A stretch of DNA of 64,000 nt. Origin: Ancylobacter sonchi (GTDB lineage: Bacteria; Pseudomonadota; Alphaproteobacteria; Rhizobiales; Xanthobacteraceae). The notes beneath the pieces are model-generated. The model did no database searches. It was not told where the DNA came from and was given only the letters and a program-made list of their open reading frames with translations. The DNA is taken from NCBI RefSeq assembly GCF_018390695.1, contig NZ_JAHBGF010000028.1:310001-374000 (forward strand). Direction: 5' to 3'. The translations under genes were made by a program, and so were the position numbers. Within the stretch, counting starts at the first letter, position 1, and every line of letters begins with the position of its first letter. Shown here piece by piece: positions 18,892-27,979 of the stretch.

Positions 18892-20637
18892 CTATTGCCG
18901 CCAGGGCAAAATCCGATCCGGCAGCCAGCGCGCGCCGGCATTGGCCAGCGCACACAGGCCGAACAGCAGCGCGGTCGACAGCACCGCCACCGCGGCGGCG
19001 GCGGTGGAATTGCCCTCATATTGCAGGGCGAACACCATGACGCCGATGGTCTCGTGCCCCGACGACCACAGCAGCGCCGAGAGCGTGAGCTCGTTCAGCG
19101 CCGTCATCACCACCAGCAGCGCACCGGCGACCGCCGCCGGCAGCACGCCGGGCAGGAAGATGAAGGCAAGCCGGCGGGGAAGGCCGGCGCCGACGATGCG
19201 GGCCGCCTCCTCCAGCGAGGGATCCGCCGTCTGCGCCGCCGCCGTCACCGGGCGCAGCACCAGCGGCAGGAAGCGGGCGAGATAGGCGACGAGCAGGATC
19301 GCCAGCGTGCCGTAGAGCGACACGCCGAGCACCGGCAGCGGCGGCAGGAAGGCGAGGATCATGCCGAGCGCCACCACCGTGCCCGGTATCACCCAGGGCG
19401 CTTCCACCACGAGATCGAGCGCGCGCACCAGCCGGCCGGGCCGGCGCGCCACCAGATAGGCGAAGGGCACGCTGACGGCGACCGCGATCCCCGCGCAGGC
19501 GAGCGCGAGCAGCAGCGAATTGGCGAAGGCGCGGCGCACCGCCGCATTGGCGATGACAGCGGCGAACTGGGCGAGGCTCGCCGTCTCCGCGCCGAAGCGC
19601 ACGCCGACCGCCGGCAAGAGCGCGGTCATGACGAGGGCCGCGAGCGGCACCACGGCGATCATCGCCACCACCAGCCAGAGCACGATTTCGCCGACGGGCG
19701 ACGAGCGGGTGGGCTCCAGAGGGCGGCCGGCCGGCAGCGGCGCGGCGAGCCGGCGCAGGGCGAGGCCGCGCAAGGCGAGGGCGAGGCCGACCAGCGCCGC
19801 CATGATCAGCGCCAGCACCGCCACCTGCCCGGCGGCGGACGGGCCGAAGCCGTTGAGCCGCTGATAGATCAGCGTGGTCAGCACCGAGACCCGGCCGGGA
19901 ATGCCGAGCAGTGCCGGCACGCCGAAATTGCCGATCGCGGCGGTGAAGGCGAGCAGGGCGCCGGCGAGGATCGAGGGCGCCACCAGCGGCAGCACGATGC
20001 CGACGGCGATGCGCGGACCGGGCACGCCGATGACGCGGGCCGCCTCGACGAGGTCGGCCGGCACGGCCCGCAGCGCGGCGCGGGTGGCGAGGAACACCAG
20101 CGGCATGTGCTCGACGCCCATCACCAGCGCGATGCCACTGACGGAATAGAGCGGGTTGGCGGTGCCGGGCGGCGGCGCCAGCCCGAGCGCGCCGAGGATC
20201 GGCGAATTGGCGCCGGCGAGCTCGATCCAGGCGAGCGCCATGGTCTGCGAGGGGATCAGCAGCGGGGTGAGGATGAGGAAGACCAGCGCCGTCCGGCCGC
20301 GCAGCCGGATAAGGCCGACCGCGAAGGCGAGGCCGACGCCGAGCACGGTCGACAGCACCACCGAAAGGCCGGAGGTGGCGAGCGTCCCCCACAGCGCGCG
20401 GGCGGTGGCGCGGCTCGCCAGCACCTCGGCCATCAGGCCGAGCGGGCTGCCGTCCTCGCCCGGCTGCAGGGCGGCGGCGAACAGCTTCGCCAGCGGCCAG
20501 AGCGTGGTGAACGCGACATAGGCGAGGACGAGGAGCAGCAGTGCCTGCTCGCCGCCGCCGGAGCGCCCCGCGCGCCTTAGGCGTGGCGGCGTGGGCCGTG
20601 AAGGCTCTGGGCGAGAAGGCGCGGTGTCAGCCGCCAT
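18892..20637 (-). CDS. ABC transporter permease, fused two-domain ferric/phosphonate type
   Basis: This inner-membrane protein of 581 residues has two tandem binding-protein-dependent permease domains, as in FbpB/AfuB/SfuB and 2-aminoethylphosphonate permeases. Two EAA-type coupling loops are visible: VEAARVIGVPGPRIAVGIVL (about 195-214) and LEEAARIVGAGLPRRLAFIFL (about 472-492, near-identical in layout). About twelve hydrophobic segments are seen. The N-terminal 30 residues are proline- and arginine-rich. The start overlaps the binding-protein stop by eleven bases, so the two are translationally coupled. It is the last gene of the ATPase-binding protein-permease operon. Confidence 0.88.
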   Translation of the reverse strand: MAADTAPSRPEPSRPTPPRLRRAGRSGGGEQALLLLVLAYVAFTTLWPLAKLFAAALQPGEDGSPLGLMAEVLASRATARALWGTLATSGLSVVLSTVLGVGLAFAVGLIRLRGRTALVFLILTPLLIPSQTMALAWIELAGANSPILGALGLAPPPGTANPLYSVSGIALVMGVEHMPLVFLATRAALRAVPADLVEAARVIGVPGPRIAVGIVLPLVAPSILAGALLAFTAAIGNFGVPALLGIPGRVSVLTTLIYQRLNGFGPSAAGQVAVLALIMAALVGLALALRGLALRRLAAPLPAGRPLEPTRSSPVGEIVLWLVVAMIAVVPLAALVMTALLPAVGVRFGAETASLAQFAAVIANAAVRRAFANSLLLALACAGIAVAVSVPFAYLVARRPGRLVRALDLVVEAPWVIPGTVVALGMILAFLPPLPVLGVSLYGTLAILLVAYLARFLPLVLRPVTAAAQTADPSLEEAARIVGAGLPRRLAFIFLPGVLPAAVAGALLVVMTALNELTLSALLWSSGHETIGVMVFALQYEGNSTAAAAVAVLSTALLFGLCALANAGARWLPDRILPWRQ

Positions 20638-21601
20638 AGAGGTCGGCGAAGCCTGCCTTGTTCTTCTTGTCGTCGGAGAGCATCAGCGCCGCGTCGGCGG
20701 GGAGCACCTTCAGCGTCGCCGGATCGGGATAGCCCTTGGGCGGGGCGACGCCCTCCAGCACCGGGAAATAGCCCTGCGCCGCCGCCTGCTCCTGCGCCGG
20801 CTTCGACAGCTGCCACTTCACGAAGGTCTTGGCGGCCTCCAGCGCGTCGCTGTCCTTGAGGATGCCGACCGGCTGGGTGATGACGCTGACGCCCTCCTTC
20901 GGGAAGACGAAGGCGACCGGCGAACCCTTGGCCTGCGCGTTGAGCGCCATGTACTCGATGATGATGCCATAGGCCTTCTCGCCGCGCGCCACCGCCTCGA
21001 TGACGGTGCCGTTGCCCTGGCCGGCGACTGCGCCCTTGTCGGCGAGGGTCTTGTAGTAGTCCCAGCCGAATTCCTTCTGCTGCAGCATGGTGCCGAGATG
21101 GATCACCGCCGCGCCGGAATAGAGCGGGCTCGGCATGATCGTGCCCTTGGCGGCATCGGCGGACTCGAGGTCCTTCCACGAGGTCGGCGGCGTCTTCACC
21201 AGATTGGTGTTGTAGACGATGCCGGTGGTGATCAGCTTGGTGCCGAAATAGGTGCGGTCCTTGTCGATCACCGCCGGATTGATGCCGGCGACCGGCGCGT
21301 CGGTGAAGGCGTAGAGCCGGCCGGCATTCTTCAGCTGCGTCATCGCGACGGTGTCGGCGATCAGCACCACGTCGGCCGGGCTCGTGCCGGCGGTCTGCTC
21401 GGCCTGAAGCTTGGCCATCACCTCGGTGGTGCCGGAGCGGAACAGCTCGACGGTGATGTCGGGATGCTCGGCGTTGAACGCCTTGATCACCGCCGCCATC
21501 TGGTCCTGCGGCTGCGAGGTGTAGACGGTGAGGGTCTCGGCGCTGGCGGCGAGGGTGGTGCCGGCGAGCAGGGCGGCGGCAAGCAGGGCGCGAAGGGACA
21601 T
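20627..21601 (-). CDS. ABC transporter extracellular substrate-binding protein, AfuA/FbpA-like
   Basis: This periplasmic binding protein of 324 residues has a signal peptide (about 1-22, ending LAASAE) and a type II binding fold. It begins TLTVYTSQPQDQMAAVIKAF, the usual first strand of the ferric, thiamine, spermidine and 2-aminoethylphosphonate group. The consecutive tyrosines that bind iron in FbpA are not seen at the expected place, where the sequence reads IIIEYMALNA (about 195-204), so a ferric ligand is doubtful. The ATG at 21601 is preferred; an in-frame GTG lies nine bases upstream. It sits between the ATPase and permease genes of the same importer. Confidence 0.85.
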   Translation of the reverse strand: MSLRALLAAALLAGTTLAASAETLTVYTSQPQDQMAAVIKAFNAEHPDITVELFRSGTTEVMAKLQAEQTAGTSPADVVLIADTVAMTQLKNAGRLYAFTDAPVAGINPAVIDKDRTYFGTKLITTGIVYNTNLVKTPPTSWKDLESADAAKGTIMPSPLYSGAAVIHLGTMLQQKEFGWDYYKTLADKGAVAGQGNGTVIEAVARGEKAYGIIIEYMALNAQAKGSPVAFVFPKEGVSVITQPVGILKDSDALEAAKTFVKWQLSKPAQEQAAAQGYFPVLEGVAPPKGYPDPATLKVLPADAALMLSDDKKNKAGFADLYGG

Positions 21602-21722
21602 CTCGATCACTCGGCTGGCTTCGGTTCGCGGAAGCGGGCTTGATATCGGCGCGGCACGACAGATCGGCTGCGGTTTTGTTACGGTTCGATGACAGGCTTG
21701 CCGACAGGCGCGCCGCCGCCGG

Positions 21723-22820
21723 TCAGGCGGAGCTGCGCGCGGCGGCGCCAGTCAGGGCGGGCGCGGCGGAGGGCGCGCGCGCAATGACCCAGCCGCCGGA
21801 CAGCCCGACCTCGATCCGCGTGCCCGGCGCCAGCCGTTCGGGCAAGGCGAGGCTCACGGTTTCGACGTCGACGCCGAGCGGGGCCAGCTCGGTGGCGTAG
21901 ACGCCGTTCTGGAACAGCTGGTTGACCACCTCGCCAGCGAAGGGACCGCGCTGCGGCGCGCGGGAGAGGTCCGAGGCATGAAAACACAGCCAGCCGGGGC
22001 CGGGCGGGGCGAGGCCGGCGACCTTCAGCACGCCGCCGGCGAGGGCGATGGTGCAGAGACCGTCCTGCGAGGCCATCACCTCGACCGGCAGGGTGCGTCC
22101 CCGGCCGATGAAGCGGGCGACGCTCTCGGTCTGCGGACGGCGATAGAGGTCTTCCGGCGTGCCGACCTGCTCCAGCCGGCCGCGATTCATCACCGCGACA
22201 TGGGTGGCGACCGCCATCGCCTCCTCCTGGTCGTGGGTGACGAAGACGAAGGTGGCGCCGGTCATCGAATGGATGCGGCGGAACTCCGCCAGCATGGTCT
22301 CGCGCAGATGCGCGTCGAGATTGGCCAGCGGCTCGTCGAGCAGGATCAGCCCCGGCCGCAGCGCCAGCGAGCGGGCGAGCGCGACGCGCTGGCGCTGGCC
22401 GCCGGACAGTTCGTGCGGCCGGCGGGCGGCATGGCCGGAAAGGCCGACCACCTCCAGCACCTCCTCGATGCGCCGGCGCCGCTCGGCGGCCGGCAGCTTC
22501 TGCACCTTGAGGCCGAACTCGATATTGCCGCGCACCGTCATGTGCGGCCACAGCGCATAGGACTGGAAGACCATGCCGAGCCGGCGCGCCTCCGGCGGCA
22601 GCGTGCCGCGCGGGCCGGCGACGGCGACGTCGTCGAACAGCAATTCGCCGGCGTCCGGATCCTCCAGCCCGGCGATCATCCGCAGCAGCGTGGTCTTGCC
22701 GCAGCCGGACGGGCCGAGCAAGGCGAGGAAGGCGCCGTCGGGAATGGCGAAGCTGACCTGATCGACCGCGCGGACGCCGTCGAAGCTCTTGGTGAGGTTG
22801 CGAGCGACGAGATGCGGCAA
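21723..22820 (-). CDS. ABC transporter ATP-binding protein, ferric/polyamine (FbpC/PotA) type; probable TTG start
   Basis: This ATPase of 365 residues has the layout of FbpC, PotA or PhnT: an ATPase domain (about 1-230) plus a C-terminal TOBE domain. Walker A is GPSGCGKTT, the Q loop is GMVFQSYALWPHMTV, the signature is LSGGQRQRVALARSL, Walker B is LILLDEPLANLDAHLRE, and the H loop is VFVTHDQEEAM. The conserved family start aligns with TTG at 22820 (then PHLVARNLTKSFDG), with GGGAG eight bases upstream. The open frame extends to 23021, but that leader is low-complexity and unlike the family. It is the first gene of the importer operon and supplies energy to the fused permease. Confidence 0.87.
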   Translation of the reverse strand: MPHLVARNLTKSFDGVRAVDQVSFAIPDGAFLALLGPSGCGKTTLLRMIAGLEDPDAGELLFDDVAVAGPRGTLPPEARRLGMVFQSYALWPHMTVRGNIEFGLKVQKLPAAERRRRIEEVLEVVGLSGHAARRPHELSGGQRQRVALARSLALRPGLILLDEPLANLDAHLRETMLAEFRRIHSMTGATFVFVTHDQEEAMAVATHVAVMNRGRLEQVGTPEDLYRRPQTESVARFIGRGRTLPVEVMASQDGLCTIALAGGVLKVAGLAPPGPGWLCFHASDLSRAPQRGPFAGEVVNQLFQNGVYATELAPLGVDVETVSLALPERLAPGTRIEVGLSGGWVIARAPSAAPALTGAAARSSA

Positions 22821-23492
22821 AGAGCGTGCTCCCGAGGGGCTTCCTCCGCAGGTGCGGCGACAAGGCTGGGTACGACGGTTCGATGTCGCGGCGATGACGT
22901 TTGCGTATCGGGGAGCCGCCGAGGAAGAGGCCGAGAGCGGCAGACCGGCCAGCGGTTCCCGCTGCCGGGGAAGCGGCGACCGGTCCGGTGGCTCGAACGC
23001 GCGGCGCGCCCGCCCCGTCACCGGGAACCGCGTCCACCGTGCAGCATGTGAGGGATGGCCGGTTCTCCGGCCGAATGGCGCCGAGATGTCCGATGACCCT
23101 GGGGCAGAAGTGGTAAGCTGCGCCAGTCAGAAAGTCGTCATCCCATCTAAAATGGAACTATTCCTGTCGTGTTGACGGTTTTTTCTTAACGACGAAAGAC
23201 ACTTGCCGGATCGGGCGCTTCGGTGTTTTCTGGAGCTCAGTAATTTGTCGCTTTGCGAGGCTGGTTGTGCAGGTGTTTCTCACACGGTTTCTTGATGCAT
23301 ATGCGGCAAAGCGACCTGTTGCCCGGGCATTGAAACCGGGTGACGGCCGGCATGTGACGGGCGAGGCGCACCGATCGGGCGGCGACGGCATGTCGGCATA
23401 GACGCCGTTGCCGTTCACGAACGCGACGCCTGGGTATGGCGCCAGAGCGCGACGCCCGCCCGCAACCTGCCCGAGCCAGTGACGAGAGTGCC
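22821..23492. other. Gene-free divergent region of 672 bases between the ABC importer operon and the sulfatase/MoxR block
   Basis: This is the only stretch over 300 bases without a supported gene. It should hold promoters for both flanking operons. From about 23110 to 23300 it is clearly less GC-rich than its surroundings. TTGACG at 23174-23179 is a possible -35 box for the rightward operon, but no convincing -10 stands at 17 bases. The short open frames inside it (for example 22789-23175 plus and 23158-23523 minus) show no motifs and look random. I see no repeat or RNA structure that I could name. Confidence 0.5.
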
Positions 23493-24476
23493 ATGAGCCG
23501 ACATCATCGCCAGCGCCTTCCACAGACCGCGCCGGTCGCCGACGAGATGGTGTGGATCGAGGGCGGCACGTTCCGCATGGGCTCGGACCACCACTACCCG
23601 GAAGAAAAGCCGGCCCATCGCGTGAGCGTCGCCGGCTTCTTCATCGACGCGACGCCGGTGACCAACGCGCAGTTCCGCGCCTTCGTCGAGGCGACCGGCC
23701 ATGTCACCGTGGCGGAGACCGCACCCGACCCGAAGGACTATCCCGGCGCCCGGCCGGAGATGCTGAAGGCCGGCTCGCTGGTGTTCACGCCGCCGCCGCA
23801 TCCGGTCGACCTGCGCAACTGGCAGCAATGGTGGGCGTTCCGCTTCCGCGCCAGCTGGCGCAAGCCCTATGGACCGGGCTCGTCGCTCAAGGGGCTGGAC
23901 GAGCATCCGGTGGTGCACATCGCCTATGCCGACGCGCTGGCCTATGCGCAGTGGGCCGGCAAGGAACTGCCGAGCGAGGCGGAATGGGAATTCGCCGCGC
24001 GCGGCGGGCTCGACGGCACTGAGTATGCCTGGGGCGAGGAGTTCACCCCGGACGGCCGGCAGATGGCCAATACCTGGCAGGGCGAGTTCCCGTTCCAGAA
24101 TCTCGCGCTCGACGGCTTCGAGCGCACCTCGCCGGTGAAGTCCTACCCGCCCAACGGCTACGGTATCTACGACATGATCGGCAATGTCTGGGAATGGACC
24201 GCCGATTTCTGGACCACCCGCCACCCCGAGGAGGCGGCGAAGGCCTGCTGCATCCCGCAGAACCCGCGCGGCGGGCCGGAGGAGGCGAGCTACGATCCCG
24301 GCCAGCCGACGATCCGCATCCCGCGCCGGGTGGTGAAGGGCGGCTCGCATCTGTGCGCGCCGAGCTATTGCCGGCGCTACCGGCCGGCGGCCCGCCACGC
24401 CGAGCCGGTCGACAGCTCGATGAGCCATATCGGCTTTCGCTGCGTGCGGCGGCCCAAGGCAGGAGACCCATCGTGA
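23493..24476 (+). CDS. Formylglycine-generating enzyme (sulfatase-modifying factor, FGE/SUMF family)
   Basis: This protein of 327 residues converts the active-site cysteine of type I sulfatases into C-alpha-formylglycine. The FGE-sulfatase fold is shown by EMVWIEGGTFRMGSD (18-32), PVTNAQFRAFVEATGH (55-70), AQWAGKELPSEAEWEFAARGG (152-172), GNVWEWTADFW (230-240) and the C-terminal SHIGFRC. The two copper-binding catalytic cysteines appear as GGSHLCAPSYC (Cys288 and Cys293), matching Cys336/Cys341 of human FGE. There is no signal peptide, so it acts in the cytoplasm before sulfatase export. The likely target is the sulfatase at 31888. The ATG at 23493 is chosen over an upstream in-frame start because family similarity begins about residue 16. 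The stop overlaps the next gene. Confidence 0.92.
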   Translation: MSRHHRQRLPQTAPVADEMVWIEGGTFRMGSDHHYPEEKPAHRVSVAGFFIDATPVTNAQFRAFVEATGHVTVAETAPDPKDYPGARPEMLKAGSLVFTPPPHPVDLRNWQQWWAFRFRASWRKPYGPGSSLKGLDEHPVVHIAYADALAYAQWAGKELPSEAEWEFAARGGLDGTEYAWGEEFTPDGRQMANTWQGEFPFQNLALDGFERTSPVKSYPPNGYGIYDMIGNVWEWTADFWTTRHPEEAAKACCIPQNPRGGPEEASYDPGQPTIRIPRRVVKGGSHLCAPSYCRRYRPAARHAEPVDSSMSHIGFRCVRRPKAGDPS

Positions 24477-25507
24477 CGTCCTTGATGAAGACGGGCGCGG
24501 GCGCCACAAGGCGCGGCGTCCTCGCGGCGGCGCTGCTGGGCCTGGTGGCGCTTTCCGTCCCGACGGGGCTGTTCGCCCAGGTGGCCGACCCGCTGCCGTC
24601 CTGGAACGAGGGCGCGGCCAAGCAGCAGATCCGCGCCTTCGTGGAGCGCGTCACCCGCGAGGGGACGCCCGACTTCGTGGCGGTCGCCGAGCGTGTCGCG
24701 GTGTTCGACAATGACGGCACGCTGTGGTCGGAGAAGCCGGTCTATTTCCAGTTCATGTTCGCGCTCGACCGGCTGAAGGAGCTGGCGAAGGCGAATCCGG
24801 CGCTGGCCGGGCAGGAGCCCTACAAATCGGCGCTGTCGGGCGATCCTAAGGCACTCGCCGCGCTCGGCGAGAAGGGCCTGTTGCAGATCGTCGAGCTCAC
24901 CCATTCCGGCATCACCGTCACGGAATTCAACACGCTGGTGCGCGACTGGCTGAAGACCGCCCGGCATCCGCGCTTCGACCGACCCTATACCGAGCTCGTC
25001 TTCCAGCCGATGCTGGAGCTGCTCGCCTATCTCCGCGCCAACGACTTCAAGACCTTCATCGTGTCGGGCGGCGGCGTCGAATTCATGCGGGCCTTCACCG
25101 AGCCGGTGTACGGCATTCCGCCCGAGCAGGTGGTCGGCTCCTCCGGCAAGACCGAGTTCGCGCTCGACGGCGACACGCCGGTGCTGCGCAAGCTGCCGGA
25201 GGTCGAGTTCATCGACGATGGCCCCGGCAAGCCGGTCGGTATCAACCGCTTCATCGGCCGCCGGCCGGTGTTCGCCGCCGGCAATTCCGACGGCGACGAG
25301 CAGATGCTGCAATGGACCACGATGAACACCGGCGCGCGCTTCGGCCTGATCGTGCACCACACCGATGCGGTGCGGGAATGGGCCTATGACCGGAACTCCC
25401 CGGTCGGCAGGCTCGACAAGGCGCTCGACGAGGCGCCGGCGCGCGGCTGGCTGGTGGTCGACATGAAGAACGACTGGAACGTCATCTACCCGTTCGAGAA
25501 GAAGTGA
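24473..25507 (+). CDS. Exported HAD-family phosphatase (phosphoserine-phosphatase-like), Tat-type signal
   Basis: This haloacid-dehalogenase-superfamily hydrolase has 344 residues. Motif I is VFDNDGTLW (nucleophile Asp79, general acid Asp81), motif II is FIVSGGG (about 195-201), and the metal motif IV is AGNSDGDEQ (about 266-274). The N terminus ATRRGVLAAALLGLVALS (11-28), ending near FAQVA, is a twin-arginine-type signal, so the enzyme is probably periplasmic. I chose GTG at 24473, six bases after AGGAGA and overlapping the FGE stop; an ATG at 24485 is too far from the ribosome site. It lies between the FGE and MoxR genes, so a second hydrolase sits in this maturation block. The substrate is unknown. 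Confidence 0.85.
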   Translation: MTSLMKTGAGATRRGVLAAALLGLVALSVPTGLFAQVADPLPSWNEGAAKQQIRAFVERVTREGTPDFVAVAERVAVFDNDGTLWSEKPVYFQFMFALDRLKELAKANPALAGQEPYKSALSGDPKALAALGEKGLLQIVELTHSGITVTEFNTLVRDWLKTARHPRFDRPYTELVFQPMLELLAYLRANDFKTFIVSGGGVEFMRAFTEPVYGIPPEQVVGSSGKTEFALDGDTPVLRKLPEVEFIDDGPGKPVGINRFIGRRPVFAAGNSDGDEQMLQWTTMNTGARFGLIVHHTDAVREWAYDRNSPVGRLDKALDEAPARGWLVVDMKNDWNVIYPFEKK

Positions 25508-25508
25508 C

Positions 25509-26480
<972 letters not shown>

Positions 26481-26490
26481 GGGGGCGGCG

Positions 26491-27510
26491 ATGGCACGGA
26501 CCATTCAGCCAAAGGCCCGTGACACCGCAAGCCGCGATCAGGGGGGGCGCACTCACGAAGCGCGCGCTTACGTCACGCTCGACGATTTGCTGCGGCTGAA
26601 CCACCGCGCCAAGGGCTTCAGCTTCCTGCCGAAGCAGCCGGTGCATTCGCTGCTGGCCGGCCGGCATGCCTCGCGGCTGCGCGGACGCGGGCTCGAATTC
26701 GAGGAACTGCGCCATTATTACGAGGGCGACGACGTGCGCGCCATCGACTGGCGCGCCACCGCCCGGCTCGGCGAGCCGCAATTGCGGGTCTATACCGAGG
26801 AGCGCGACCGGCCGGTGCTGCTGCTGGTCGACCAGCGGCTCTCCATGTTCTTCGGCAGCCGGGGGGCGATGAAATCGGTGGTCGCGGCCGAGGCGGCGGC
26901 GCTGGCGGCGTGGCGGGTGACCTCGCTCGGCGACCGGATCGGCGGGCTGGTGTTCTCCGAGAACGGCATGGACGAGGTGCGCCCGCGCGCCCGGCAGGCC
27001 GCCATCGGGCCGCTGTTCGAGGCCATCGTCCGCCGCAATGGGGAACTCAGGGCCGAGGATCCGCGTCCCTCCGACCCGGGCCTGCTCAACGCCGCGCTCG
27101 CCAAGGTGCCGCGGCTGCTGCCGCATGACGGGCTGCTCACCCTGATCACCGACGCCGCCGGCGCCGACGCCGAGACGGTGCGGCTGGTGACGGAGATCAC
27201 CGCGCATAACGACGTGCTGACCGTCTTCGTCTTCGACCCGCTGGAGGCCGAGCTGCCGGATATCGGCCGCACGGTCGTCGCCGATGCCGGCCGGCAGATC
27301 GAGATCGACAGCGCCTCGGGCAGCCTGCGCCACCGCTTCGCCGCCAGCTTCGCCGAGCGTCGGGAGGCGATCGAGGGATTTTCCCGCCGCCGCGCCATTC
27401 CGGTGCTGCCGCTCTCGACCGGGCGCGACACCGCCGACCAGTTCCGCGAACTGCTCGGCCGGCGGCTGGCGCGGTCGGTGGCGCCGGGACCTCGGGCGAG
27501 GGCGGGGTGA
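26491..27510 (+). CDS. DUF58 domain-containing protein (MoxR partner)
   Basis: This protein of 339 residues belongs to the DUF58 family that is regularly encoded next to MoxR. The diagnostic motif reads EGDDVRAIDWRATARLGEPQLRVYTEE in parts across residues 78-104. A VWA-like fold follows from LLLVDQRLSM (111-120), where the metal site is incomplete (Asp114 and Ser119 only). No membrane segment or signal is seen. The ATG at 26491 follows a G-rich ribosome site. Its stop overlaps the DUF4381 start. The likely role is adaptor or substrate-binding partner of the MoxR ATPase. Confidence 0.9.
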   Translation: MARTIQPKARDTASRDQGGRTHEARAYVTLDDLLRLNHRAKGFSFLPKQPVHSLLAGRHASRLRGRGLEFEELRHYYEGDDVRAIDWRATARLGEPQLRVYTEERDRPVLLLVDQRLSMFFGSRGAMKSVVAAEAAALAAWRVTSLGDRIGGLVFSENGMDEVRPRARQAAIGPLFEAIVRRNGELRAEDPRPSDPGLLNAALAKVPRLLPHDGLLTLITDAAGADAETVRLVTEITAHNDVLTVFVFDPLEAELPDIGRTVVADAGRQIEIDSASGSLRHRFAASFAERREAIEGFSRRRAIPVLPLSTGRDTADQFRELLGRRLARSVAPGPRARAG

Positions 27511-27977
27511 TGGACGAGGCCGACCTCTCCCGCCTTGCCGATATCGTGGTGCCGCCGCCGGTGGCGTGGTGGCCGCCGGCACCCGGCTGGTGGATGCTGC
27601 TCGCGGCCCTGCTCGCGGCGGGCCTGATCCTGCTGGTCGCGGCGGTGCGGCGCTGGCGGCGCAACGCCTATCGGCGCGAGGCGCTGGCCGCGCTCGACCG
27701 CCTTGGCCCCGCCACCGATGCGGCGGGCATCGCGGCGGTCTCGGCGGTGCTGAAGCGTACCGCGCTCGCCGCCTATCCGCGCGACCAGGTGGCCTCGCTC
27801 ACCGGCCGGGCCTGGGTCGCCTTTCTCGACCGGACCTCCGGCAGCCAGACCTTTTCCGCCAGCGGTCTCGCCGGGGCGGCATCGGGAGCCCCGGCCGGCG
27901 AGGAGACGGAGCAGCTTGGGGCGGCGCTGCTGGCGGCGGCGCGGCGCTGGGTGACGCATCACCGGGTGGAGGGCTGA
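27507..27977 (+). CDS. DUF4381 domain-containing membrane protein
   Basis: This small protein of 156 residues has one clear membrane segment (about 32-49, WWMLLAALLAAGLILLVAA) preceded by the proline-rich DIVVPPPVAWWPPAPGW, which is the DUF4381 signature. A soluble cytoplasmic-type tail follows, with LKRTALAAYPRDQVASLTGRAW in part. DUF4381 proteins occur in MoxR/VWA operons between the DUF58 and BatA genes, exactly as here. Biochemical function is not known. It overlaps the DUF58 stop by four bases and ends two bases before the VWA gene. Confidence 0.85.
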   Translation: MMDEADLSRLADIVVPPPVAWWPPAPGWWMLLAALLAAGLILLVAAVRRWRRNAYRREALAALDRLGPATDAAGIAAVSAVLKRTALAAYPRDQVASLTGRAWVAFLDRTSGSQTFSASGLAGAASGAPAGEETEQLGAALLAAARRWVTHHRVEG

Positions 27978-27979
27978 CC

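Noticed and set aside
23131..23154. CCATCTAAAATGGAAC near 23133, resembling the LysR dyad at 60648
   Set aside because: The left arm is one base short and mismatched, so it has no dyad symmetry. The likeness is probably chance.
22789..23523. Short open frames on both strands in the 672-base gap
   Set aside because: They show no recognisable domain, lack good ribosome sites and partly overlap the flanking genes. Composition looks random.
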